64,000 bases of DNA, taken from Shewanella abyssi. GTDB lineage: Bacteria > Pseudomonadota > Gammaproteobacteria > Enterobacterales > Shewanellaceae. This document shows, piece after piece, positions 56,450-64,000 of the stretch (positions are counted from its first letter, which is position 1; every line of letters starts with the position of its first letter). The stretch is taken from the NCBI RefSeq assembly GCF_023284025.1, contig NZ_JAKIKR010000007.1:62001-126000 (forward strand), given 5' to 3'. Both the position numbers and the translations under genes were made by a program. Under the pieces are notes generated by a model that ran no database searches, was not told the origin of the DNA, and saw only the letters and a program-made list of their open reading frames with translations.

Positions 56450-57283
56450 TTACTTTTTAGTGAACTTGAGCGTCATCCTATCGCTTTCACCAATGGCGAG
56501 ATACTTTTCTTTATCTTGATCATCAAGTGCTAAGCGTGGTGGTAAGGTCCAAACACCTTTTGGATAATCCTTGGTATCTTTAGGGTTAGCATTAATTTCA
56601 GAGCTTTCAACAAATGTAAAACCAGTTTTTTCAGCCAGCTTTATCATTTCAGCTTGATCCATATAACCCGTTTTTGCATCCATACCTGGGATAGCTCTGT
56701 GCTCCACGATACCAAAGGTACCACCGGACTTAAGCACTTTATAAGCGGAGTCGAAAACAGGCTCTAAATAACCTTTCATTGCCCAGTTATGTAAATTTCT
56801 AAAGGTCAGTACCACATCGGCACTATTGTCATCTCCCAATGCATAGAAGCTTGGAGGATCGAAGGTAACCGTTGACGCGTTACCGAGTTTGGCTTGATTA
56901 TCTTTTAGCCATTGCTCAAACTTTTTCCCCGTTTTAGCTCGATATCCATTACGTTGTTTTTCATCTTTTGGATTAGCGTTAAAATTACCACCGATGTAAT
57001 GCCCTTTCTCAGCAAGGTAAGGCGCTATAATTTCAGCATACCAACCGCCTCCAGGCCATAATTCAATAACGGTATCAGTAGGCTCAACACCGAAAAATGC
57101 GATCGTTGCTTGTGGATGTCTATAACTGTCTCTGGCGGTGTTTTTAGTTTGGCGGAAATCACTACTAACAGCGGAATCCAGTGCTGAATTTTCATGAACA
57201 TGAGCAGAAACTGTAGGGCTAACAATTGATAGGCCAAACGCACCTGTAACAATAAGACTTGCGGCTAGGGTGTTAATTTTCAT
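56450..57283 (-). CDS. Secreted methyltransferase-like protein
   Basis: A 277-residue class I methyltransferase fold preceded by a cleavable signal peptide (first 27 residues, ending PTVSA-HVH). Motif I is IELWPGGGWYAEIIAPYL near 66 (acid followed by G-G-G), motif II region VVLTFRNLHNW near 160 and motif III LKSGGTFGIVEHRA near 187. A periplasmic location would deprive it of cytoplasmic SAM, so its role is unclear; members of this secreted family (COG4798-like) are known but uncharacterised. It is co-directional with the downstream hydrolase. Confidence 0.8.
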   Translation of the reverse strand: MKINTLAASLIVTGAFGLSIVSPTVSAHVHENSALDSAVSSDFRQTKNTARDSYRHPQATIAFFGVEPTDTVIELWPGGGWYAEIIAPYLAEKGHYIGGNFNANPKDEKQRNGYRAKTGKKFEQWLKDNQAKLGNASTVTFDPPSFYALGDDNSADVVLTFRNLHNWAMKGYLEPVFDSAYKVLKSGGTFGIVEHRAIPGMDAKTGYMDQAEMIKLAEKTGFTFVESSEINANPKDTKDYPKGVWTLPPRLALDDQDKEKYLAIGESDRMTLKFTKK

Positions 57284-57370
57284 TCGATATCTCCGTATAT
57301 AGACGCATCAACCTATCAGCCAATAGGTTAAAATCCAAGCCTATGAAACAGAGATTTACACTTTGTTATA

Positions 57371-58102
57371 TTATTTTGCTTTAAGTTTATCCGCTTGTCT
57401 GTCAACTCGACGCCAGCAAAGAAATAACATAAAGGCACTGGTTGCTAGCCAAACAAGCACCCAGAACCACGCAGGGATCCAGCTTTGCCCCGCTAACATG
57501 TTCGCATCTCCCTGCCCCTGTAGGCCAAATAAAACGGTAGGACTAGCGAGTGCATTTAATATCACCATCAATCCCATAATACGTAAACTGGTGGCTAAGT
57601 ATCGATTAAGATTTAGTTTTAATGGCATTAAAAATAGCAATGCTAGTGACACTAAAATAGATATTGTCAGTAGATCTCTAGCCCAAAGCAGTGTCGTTAA
57701 GATGACGACAGCACCTAACAAACCAAAACTAAAACGGATCCCTTTAGGCCAGGTTGCAAAAGTAAAAATCAAATAACCCCATAACGCAGCGCCAAAATAG
57801 CCAGAAAAACCAATCGCTAAAGGCCAGCCACCTTGGCTAAAACATAAACCTGCGCCATTAGGAAACAGCTGTATATGGCTAACGCTTCCACCCGTAAAGA
57901 GTGTCGCCAAGCCATGGGACAATTCATGAAAATAACTTTCTAGCCATTTAAACGGCACACTGATGAAAGGCAGTTTTGTCACTAAGAATGCAATCAATAG
58001 CTCAATAAAAAAACGGCCACGACTCGGAGTGCCAGAAGAGGATGGAGCAAGAGACTGACCTGAATGAATGGAAGAGCTGCTTGTTGGCCAAATATTAGGC
58101 AT
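57371..58102 (-). CDS. M50-like membrane zinc metallopeptidase
   Basis: A 243-residue membrane protein with the zinc motif HELSH at residues 59-63 (SYFHELSHGLATLFTGGSV), followed by about six hydrophobic helices. The motif close to the N-terminus and the GLCFSQGGWPLAIGFSGYFGAALWGY segment fit the M50B-like group, which contains site-2-type proteases and simple relatives. The second zinc ligand region (usually N/D-x-P-G) is not obvious. Its first codons overlap the small upstream gene by eight bases. Confidence 0.8.
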   Translation of the reverse strand: MPNIWPTSSSSIHSGQSLAPSSSGTPSRGRFFIELLIAFLVTKLPFISVPFKWLESYFHELSHGLATLFTGGSVSHIQLFPNGAGLCFSQGGWPLAIGFSGYFGAALWGYLIFTFATWPKGIRFSFGLLGAVVILTTLLWARDLLTISILVSLALLFLMPLKLNLNRYLATSLRIMGLMVILNALASPTVLFGLQGQGDANMLAGQSWIPAWFWVLVWLATSAFMLFLCWRRVDRQADKLKAK

Positions 58103-58403
58103 AGGTGTCTATACCTACCATTTGCTGGATCTCTTCACGTCTTGCTGCATGTTGATTGGTGAGATACTCAGCCACTGCGCCGCGGTGACCTCGAGTGTCA
58201 TTTTCATACTCTATATGCGCCCCAAGGCGTGATGTTAGCGCTGCGGCATCTTCGTTATAATCATTAAACAGATAGGACTGCTGCGCTTGGATCGGCAGCA
58301 CTGGATCTGCTGCATCTACAGTTACAGCAGCAGCCTGATTTGTCCCTATCGACTTATTAACTTCAACTTTTGAAGGTATAAGTTGATTTGAATTAATTTG
58401 CAT
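58095..58403 (-). CDS. Small hypothetical protein
   Basis: A 102-residue protein with no signal peptide and no motif known to me. It starts MQINSNQLIPSKVEV (a second Met one codon upstream is possible). The C-terminal half is more conserved-looking: LTSRLGAHIEYENDTRGHRG followed by a charged helix AEYLTNQHAARREEIQQMVG. It overlaps the M50 gene and follows tsaB by about 60 bases, so the three may form one transcript. Confidence 0.6.
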   Translation of the reverse strand: MQINSNQLIPSKVEVNKSIGTNQAAAVTVDAADPVLPIQAQQSYLFNDYNEDAAALTSRLGAHIEYENDTRGHRGAVAEYLTNQHAARREEIQQMVGIDTYA

Positions 58404-58463
58404 CAAATCGTCCTTAATCTATAAAAAATGCAGCGAACTTTTCACCCAAGCTTACCCAAGCTA

Positions 58464-59177
58464 CTATTTCCCTGGGAGTTTTTTCCACGTTACCGTGTCA
58501 CGCAGGTAAACGGGTTTGAGCTCATCTACACTGGTGCTCAACCCTAAAGCATGTCCTTTTCGCGCCAAAACAGCCATAAACTTTGCATCTGGATATTTAG
58601 CAAGCTCGCATACTGTAAGCCCTCCCGCCAATGCAAGTAACTGTGGGTAGGCATCAAAACCTGTACCACATGCAGTAATCATGTCTGCTTCATTCAAGCT
58701 TAGCACTATCGCTTCTGGTGCGCTGACAACCTCTTCATTGACTAAAGTGGCTAGGCCATCAACGCTGATATATTGTCCCCAATACACCTCTCCCATACGT
58801 GCATCAATGGCGGCTAAGACTTGCTTGGCACCATTTCCAATGGCAGCTTGTGCCATTGTTGCCAGCGTAGAAATACCGATAACAGGCAACGACTGACCCA
58901 AAGCTAATCCTTGGGTGATACTGGTACATATCCGAATACCGGTAAAGCTGCCTGGACCTCTGCCGTAGGCAATTAAGTCAACCTCGGTAAGTTTTATCTC
59001 TGCTTTTGATAGCACAGACTTCACCATGGGTAATAACCTTTGGCTGTGTTCCCGTGGTGCATCAGCTTGCTCACTGAAGAGGTTATTATTGTGCGTTAGC
59101 GCAGCAGAGCATGACTCTGTACATGTATCAAGCGCGAGTATACTCAGCGGAGTTACTTCGATGGACTGTTCTGTCAT
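58464..59177 (-). CDS. tsaB: tRNA threonylcarbamoyladenosine biosynthesis protein TsaB
   Basis: TsaB is the inactive ASKHA-fold partner of TsaD needed for t6A37 on ANN-decoding tRNAs. Residues 1-130 carry ILALDTCTESCSAALTHNN, YGRGPGSFTGIRICTSITQG near 75 and VIGISTLATMAQAA; catalytic metal ligands of TsaD are missing, as expected. Length 237 (E. coli 231). Start ATG at 59177. Confidence 0.94.
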   Translation of the reverse strand: MTEQSIEVTPLSILALDTCTESCSAALTHNNNLFSEQADAPREHSQRLLPMVKSVLSKAEIKLTEVDLIAYGRGPGSFTGIRICTSITQGLALGQSLPVIGISTLATMAQAAIGNGAKQVLAAIDARMGEVYWGQYISVDGLATLVNEEVVSAPEAIVLSLNEADMITACGTGFDAYPQLLALAGGLTVCELAKYPDAKFMAVLARKGHALGLSTSVDELKPVYLRDTVTWKKLPGK

Positions 59178-59444
59178 TTATTACTTACCAAACTCAATAA
59201 TCGGCCTAAACACGTAAAATGTGTACCTAGGTGTTGCAGGAGAAACTCGCTATCACTCACACAGTAATCAGTACTGGCTCACAGTGCATAGCTTAGTTCA
59301 CTATAAAAGAGCAAGGATTATACCTAATCCGTCCCGCCCCTTTAAGTAGAAGTGAAAAATAGTTTTACCAATGGGACTTTTTTGCCCTAAAAATTACCAA
59401 TGAACCCCATTAACAGCGCAATAATTCTCCACCGTTGACGAAAA
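59178..59444. other. Intergenic spacer between tsaB and the dipeptidase
   Basis: No open frame or hairpin of note was seen. Confidence 0.3.
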
Positions 59445-60941
59445 CTAACGAGCGAGTTCTATAAATGCTGCGGTGTACATCTTAAGATTCAGCATAAATT
59501 GGTCATAAGTAATAAATTCATTCTCAGTATGACCGGTATATTCGACACCTGGCATGGCGGGTCCAAAACTTAAGGCATTAGGGAATAGCTTACTATTAGT
59601 TGAACCTCCGATAGCGACAGGTTGAGGATTTTTCACACCGGTAAAGTGGGCGTAAACATCAAGTAAAGTATCAAGATGTGGCGTATCCTTCATCACCATT
59701 GGCTTTCCCCAATAAGTCTCTAAAGCCATTAACTTAATTTGATGTTTTGCTTGCCATTGTTGCAGTGCTTCAGCTGCTTGGCTATCAAGCAGTTCAGGTG
59801 TCTTCCCCACGGGTCGGCGTAGGTTAATCATCACATGCGTGCCCTCTGTCCCGGCTTTGACTATTGTTGGCGCTAAACTCATAGGTCCCATAAAGTCATC
59901 CGAATAAGCGATATCGCCAAACTGCTCCGCATAAATACCCATGCCCACCATTTCGTGGATAAATGCCTGAGTTAATGAAGCGGTTGTCTTGGGCCACTGA
60001 TGACTAGCAAGCAACTGCGCTAGATGCGTTACTGCGTTAACGCCATCTTCAGGAGTTGAAGAATGTGCCGCTTTACCATCGGCGCGAATAAGTAAACTAC
60101 TGCCTTTTTGTTCAAAGCGATAATGCATCCCCTGCTGCTTTTTTGCCTGCTGTTTTAACTGGTGAATCAGCTCTTCATCTGCATAACTAATTTCGGCTTG
60201 GGCTTGCTGTGGTACCTGACTAGCAAAATAACCACCGGAGAACTGGTTAAGTGTCGGTCGTTTCCCATTAACATTTTTGTCTGTAACAGTTGGGATAATA
60301 AATTCGATTTTACTCCAACCTTTCTCCGCGGTGACAACGGGATATTCGGCATCGATGGTAATGTTGATATCTGCTGGAGTAAAAGTGGTTAAAAACGTTT
60401 TAAGCGGAGTCCAGTCTGATTCTTCAGCCAAATAAACCATCAGTTCGATACGTTTATTGAGTCTTATACTATTGTCTTTTATCGACTTCATGGCGTACAT
60501 CGCGGTCACAATAGGACCTTTATCATCTTCTGTACCACGGCCAATAAGTTTACCAGGCTGTGAGGTCATATCCAGTTGATACGGGCTTTGATGCCATAAA
60601 GCAGGATTAGCAGGCTGCACATCACCATGGGTAATGACCCCCAGCTTATCTTGTTGCTGGCCCAATCCAATTAAAATTACGTAGCCGTGATCACTATAAT
60701 CTAAACCCAGTTGCTGACTTAGGCTTTTAAGCTCACTTTTAAAGCCAATAAATTCTGCATTGGTATTTGGCGTTGTGCCATCAACTGCAACAGTATTGAA
60801 TCGAACCAAGTTTTCAAGACTGCTAACCATCTCGTCTGCATAATGCTCAACAGCATAGTTGGCAACCTTGTCTGATTCTGGCTCAACGGCATCGATAGGA
60901 AGAGAAAGTAAGGCTATAAAGAGCAGCGGTAAACGTTTCAT
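59445..60941 (-). CDS. Secreted M20-family dipeptidase
   Basis: The start is set at the ATG giving MKRLPLLFIALLSLPIDA, a signal peptide ending near residue 18; the two further upstream starts would place the signal inside the protein. M20 motifs: LGVITHGDVQPA near 98 (metal His and catalytic Asp), GRGTEDDKGPIVTAMYAMK near 132 (bridging Asp) and MVYLAEESDW near 168 (catalytic and metal Glu). A dimerisation (lid) insert lies between. It probably hydrolyses dipeptides in the periplasm. The gene is divergent from the M3 lipoprotein. Confidence 0.9.
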   Translation of the reverse strand: MKRLPLLFIALLSLPIDAVEPESDKVANYAVEHYADEMVSSLENLVRFNTVAVDGTTPNTNAEFIGFKSELKSLSQQLGLDYSDHGYVILIGLGQQQDKLGVITHGDVQPANPALWHQSPYQLDMTSQPGKLIGRGTEDDKGPIVTAMYAMKSIKDNSIRLNKRIELMVYLAEESDWTPLKTFLTTFTPADINITIDAEYPVVTAEKGWSKIEFIIPTVTDKNVNGKRPTLNQFSGGYFASQVPQQAQAEISYADEELIHQLKQQAKKQQGMHYRFEQKGSSLLIRADGKAAHSSTPEDGVNAVTHLAQLLASHQWPKTTASLTQAFIHEMVGMGIYAEQFGDIAYSDDFMGPMSLAPTIVKAGTEGTHVMINLRRPVGKTPELLDSQAAEALQQWQAKHQIKLMALETYWGKPMVMKDTPHLDTLLDVYAHFTGVKNPQPVAIGGSTNSKLFPNALSFGPAMPGVEYTGHTENEFITYDQFMLNLKMYTAAFIELAR

Positions 60942-61155
60942 GGTCATCCATTTTATTATTATATTTAAAAAAACGGCCTCAGTTTGCCATAACTTTTGCC
61001 CCCGAAGTGATAAAAAATAGCCATTTAAAATATTTGTTACAAACAATACGGTTTTTTAATAGATTTAACATATCAAACCGTGATATTTAATGACGTTAAC
61101 GTCAATGCAAAGATATTGATGAAAATTAAAACAAGTAAAATCGGGGATTTAAAAT

Positions 61156-63333
61156 ATGAAGGGATCTACCCTTAAACCATTGGTTGTAGCCATTGCAATC
61201 ACACTTTCTCTTGGCGCATGCAGCAGCGCGAATAATACCACTGACAGCCAAACAGCAGCTAATGTTGTTGCCCAGCAAGTTATTGAAAGCAATGCCAGCA
61301 ATCCATTTTTTGTGCCCTATGACACCTATTTTGGTATTCCAGATTTTTCTAAAATCAAAGCAGAACATTATTTACCTGCATTTAAAGCGGGTATTGCACA
61401 GCATCAAGCTGAAATACAGGCGATTATTGATAACCCAGATGCGCCAACTTTTGCAAACACTATCGAAGCGATGGAGTTTTCTGGTGAGCTAACAACTAAA
61501 GTCGCCAGTGTTTTTTATAACTTAACCGGTGCCGACACCAATGAGCAGCTGCAAGCTATCTCTAAAGAAGTGTCTCCAATGTTATCTGCCGCAGGCGATG
61601 ATGTATTACTTAACGACGCACTGTTCCAAAAAGTAAAAGCCGTTTATGATCAACGCGACGCACTAACGTTAAACGTGGCTCAAGCAAAACTATTAGCCGA
61701 TACTTACAAGTCATTCACTCGTGGCGGTGCTAACTTAAATGATGCTGACAAAACAAAGCTGCGTGCTCTAAATGATCAAATAGGAAAATTAAGCCTAGAG
61801 TTTGGCGACAACCTACTTGCTGAAACTAATGCTTTTGAATTGGTTATCGACAGTAAAGCGGAACTTTCAGGTCTGCCTGATGATGTCATCAGTGTTGCCG
61901 CTCAAACTGCGACTAAGCGTGGTCATGAAGGTAAATGGGTATTTACCACTTCACGCCCCTCTATCACGCCTTTTTTAACCTATGCAGATAGCCGCGAACT
62001 TCGCGAAAAGATCTATAAGGGTTATGTTGAGCGCGGCAATAACAATAACGAGCACGACAACAAAAAGATCCTCGCGAAATTGGCTGCATTGCGCGCCGAG
62101 CGCGCTCAATTAATGGGTTATAAAACCCACGCTCACTTTGTACTAGAAGAGCGCACAGCCCAGACGCCCGAGAATGTTTATGGCTTACTCAATAAAGTGT
62201 GGCCGGCAGCCCTTAGCCAGGCAGAAGCTGAAGTTGCTGATATGCAGCAGTTGATCGATTCTGAAGGCGGTAATTTTAAGCTAGCAGGTTGGGACTGGTG
62301 GTATTATTCAGATAAAATTCGTGTGGCTAAATATAGCTTCAACGAACAGCAAACTCGCCCATACTTCTCTCTAGAAAATACCCTTAAAGGCGTATTCTAT
62401 ACCGCTAACCGCTTATACGGCATTACCGTTAAAGAACGTACCGATCTGCCAAAGTACAACGACGAAGTCCGCACTTGGGAAGTGTATGACAAAGATGGCG
62501 AAATCATGGCTATTTTCATGGGCGACTATTATGTCCGTGATAGCAAACGTGGTGGCGCTTGGATGAACTCTTATCGCCAACAGTACAACATGAATGGCGT
62601 TGACTCTAAACCTATCATCGTTAACGTACTTAACTATCCACGCCCTGTTGGTGATGCTCCGGCATTACTGACATTTGATGAAGCCAGCACCTTATTCCAC
62701 GAATTTGGTCATGCATTACATGGCATGTTGTCAGATGTAGAATATCGCTCACAAGCGGGGACTTCAGTACCGCGCGACTATGTTGAATTTCCTTCTCAAG
62801 TGATGGAAAACTGGATGACACAACCTGAAGTGCTGGCGCAGTTTGCCAAGCATTACCAAACAGGTGAAGTGATCCCACAGGAGCTTGTTAAGAAAATTCA
62901 AGCTGCAAGCAAGTTCAACCAAGGCTTTGCCACCGTTGAATATATGGCGGCGACAAAACTTGATCTCGATTGGCATACAGTGACTGACTTTATGCCTAAA
63001 GATGCGGCTAAGTTCGAAGCTGATTCTTTAAACAAGATGGGGCTTATCAGTGAGATTGCACCGCGTTACCGCAGTACTTATTTCTCACATATCTTCTCAG
63101 GTGGATACTCTGCTGGTTACTATAGCTACCTTTGGTCTGATATTTTAGGTGCAGATGCATTTGAAGCCTTTAAAGAGAATGGTATTTTCGATAAAACCAC
63201 TGCAGATGCCTTTAGAAATAACGTGCTATCACAAGGTGGCAGTGAAGATCCTATGAAGCTATATAAGCAGTTCCGTGGCAAAGAAGCGGGGATCGCCCCA
63301 CTACTGCGTAGCCGTGGTCTGTTAGCTAAGTAA
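61156..63333 (+). CDS. M3 family peptidyl-dipeptidase (Dcp-like) lipoprotein
   Basis: A 725-residue oligopeptidase of the M3 (thimet) family with a lipobox (ITLSLGACSSA, Cys near 22), so it is anchored in the envelope rather than cytoplasmic like E. coli Dcp. The catalytic HEFGH lies at about 514-518 (TLFHEFGHALHGML) with the third zinc ligand in YVEFPSQVMENW near 540 and the substrate-binding GGYSAGYYSYLWS near 650. It removes C-terminal dipeptides from oligopeptides. It is a full-length intact relative of the degenerate protein at 6709-8451. Confidence 0.92.
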   Translation: MKGSTLKPLVVAIAITLSLGACSSANNTTDSQTAANVVAQQVIESNASNPFFVPYDTYFGIPDFSKIKAEHYLPAFKAGIAQHQAEIQAIIDNPDAPTFANTIEAMEFSGELTTKVASVFYNLTGADTNEQLQAISKEVSPMLSAAGDDVLLNDALFQKVKAVYDQRDALTLNVAQAKLLADTYKSFTRGGANLNDADKTKLRALNDQIGKLSLEFGDNLLAETNAFELVIDSKAELSGLPDDVISVAAQTATKRGHEGKWVFTTSRPSITPFLTYADSRELREKIYKGYVERGNNNNEHDNKKILAKLAALRAERAQLMGYKTHAHFVLEERTAQTPENVYGLLNKVWPAALSQAEAEVADMQQLIDSEGGNFKLAGWDWWYYSDKIRVAKYSFNEQQTRPYFSLENTLKGVFYTANRLYGITVKERTDLPKYNDEVRTWEVYDKDGEIMAIFMGDYYVRDSKRGGAWMNSYRQQYNMNGVDSKPIIVNVLNYPRPVGDAPALLTFDEASTLFHEFGHALHGMLSDVEYRSQAGTSVPRDYVEFPSQVMENWMTQPEVLAQFAKHYQTGEVIPQELVKKIQAASKFNQGFATVEYMAATKLDLDWHTVTDFMPKDAAKFEADSLNKMGLISEIAPRYRSTYFSHIFSGGYSAGYYSYLWSDILGADAFEAFKENGIFDKTTADAFRNNVLSQGGSEDPMKLYKQFRGKEAGIAPLLRSRGLLAK

Positions 63334-63670
63334 AAAACAGATGCGGGTGTGTAAAGTATAAATCACTACAACAAGCGTTCATTAAAAAGGCACACCCTTA
63401 GGGTGTGCCTTTTTTGTTATGAAGAGCATTTAAAACCAACAATAAAACAACAACAGCTTGTTATATCGCCTAGCAAATATGCTCATGATTAAATGCCGAG
63501 CAATGTCACAAATTGATACAGCGAAACCCAAACCCAGATCACAAAAAACACATAAAGAGTCGTTATAATCCCATCCGTTAATAGTGAGTTATGCCAAAAA
63601 TAAACCTATTAACAGTTTAAGAAGTGCTTAATGGCTTCTTGGGGTCTAAACCAAATATAAGAGAATGGAT
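63334..63670. other. Intergenic spacer with the M3 terminator
   Basis: Contains the hairpin at 63384-63416 and the promoter region of the lipoprotein gene. No coding frame seen. Promoter not assigned with confidence. Confidence 0.4.
63384..63416 (+). terminator. Terminator of the M3 peptidase gene
   Basis: AAAAAGGCACACCC-TTA-GGGTGTGCCTTTTTT. Confidence 0.92.
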
Positions 63671-64000
63671 ATGTTAAACAAAACAGTTTTAGCAGTAGTT
63701 ATCGCGTCGACATTGGGTCTAACAGCATGTGGTTCAGATGACGATGACAACAAAGTCAGCCAAGTAAATGTTGATCTTCGTATTATAGAAACATCAGATC
63801 TACACGCTAATATCATGGATTTCAATTACTACAGTGGTAAAGAAGACGCTACTATCGGTCTAGCAAGAACGGCTAGCGTAATCAGCGAAGCTCGCTCTGA
63901 ATCAGCCAACGTTGTATTGGTTGATAATGGCGACTTACTGCAAGGTAGTCCAATGGGTGATTATATTGCAAGCGTTGGGATGAGCGATACCCACCCAGCC
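63671..64000 (+). CDS. Cyclic-nucleotide phosphodiesterase/nucleotidase lipoprotein, partial
   Basis: The window ends 110 codons in. Residues 1-20 form a lipoprotein signal (MLNKTVLAVVIASTLGLTAC), with an acidic GSDDDDN stretch after the Cys that is common in Shewanella lipoproteins. Then LRIIETSDLHANIMDFNYYSGKED (two parts) matches the calcineurin-like metallophosphatase motif D-x-H at the start of 5'-nucleotidase/2',3'-cyclic-phosphodiesterase (CpdB/UshA) proteins, and NVVLVDNGDLLQGSPMGDYIA is the second motif (GDxxQGSP). The C-terminal nucleotidase domain cannot be seen. Confidence 0.85.
   Translation, partial: MLNKTVLAVVIASTLGLTACGSDDDDNKVSQVNVDLRIIETSDLHANIMDFNYYSGKEDATIGLARTASVISEARSESANVVLVDNGDLLQGSPMGDYIASVGMSDTHPA

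Noticed and set aside
56441..56460. TTATACCAATTAC resembling the end of the repeat at 40841
   Set aside because: Only 13 bases match and they lie in the junction of two genes; no partner end or core nearby.
57363..57776. 137-codon plus-strand frame opposite the M50 gene
   Set aside because: Antisense to a frame with a zinc motif and membrane helices; no ribosome-binding site.

Overview
The window looks like a chromosomal stretch of a gammaproteobacterium, most probably Shewanella or a close relative. The reasons are the cmoAB pair, minCDE next to ycgL and ycgN, the divergent dnaQ/rnhA pair with gloB and a yafS-like methyltransferase, a fused thiDE inside a thiCDEFSGH operon, a LexA-boxed imuA-imuB-dnaE2 cassette, and a full-length FadE of about 815 residues. 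Species cannot be decided from the sequence alone. There are no rRNAs, prophages, complete insertion sequences or CRISPR arrays.

Layout. 1-1621: 5' part of a periplasmic-sensor gene with tandem solute-binding domains, cut by the window edge. 1773-10399: cmoA-cmoB, then a tightly packed same-strand run: retropepsin-like lipoprotein, inactive transglutaminase with seven membrane helices, ATP-grasp ligase, secreted degenerate M3-peptidase-like protein, secreted unknown protein and a LysR regulator. 10444-12010: small protein, receiver-only response regulator and acetyltransferase. 12106-18984: thiamine operon behind a TPP riboswitch. 19155-21662: membrane-anchored unknown, TrhA and a DTW-domain enzyme. 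21724-28396: a MITE-like repeat, then SOS mutagenesis genes behind a LexA box. 28521-34059: def, a POT transporter, an outer-membrane protein, an alkyltransferase-like protein, a DUF3108 protein and a class II amidotransferase. 34150-38662: fadE with a PsrA-like site, then a CDGSH/glutamate-synthase fusion. 38800-41453: decayed racemase, two universal stress proteins, a second MITE-like repeat and two tRNA-Asp genes. 41573-48383: TIGR03503-type protein, dnaQ, rnhA, LysR, methyltransferase, gloB and mltD. 48484-53593: ycgN, an MltB-type transglycosylase, ycgL, minCDE and rnd. 53706-64000: fadD, hydrolase, secreted methyltransferase-like protein, M50 protein, small protein, tsaB, M20 and M3 peptidases, and a truncated cyclic-nucleotide phosphodiesterase lipoprotein.

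How the genes fit together. The thiamine genes make the thiazole and pyrimidine halves and join them under TPP feedback. imuA-imuB-dnaE2 form a damage-inducible translesion module. fadE and fadD share fatty-acid catabolism. minCDE place the division septum. The most interesting block is 3515-10399. It combines a retropepsin-like protease, an inactive transglutaminase membrane protein and a peptide-bond-forming ATP-grasp enzyme (a combination I recognise from other proteobacteria) with a secreted protein that appears to be an M3 peptidase stripped of its zinc site, a secreted unknown and a LysR regulator. That suggests an envelope peptide-modification or sensing system whose job is not established.

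Starts were set by ribosome-binding sites and family alignment. Several genes are given shorter starts than the longest open frame, and some use TTG or GTG.
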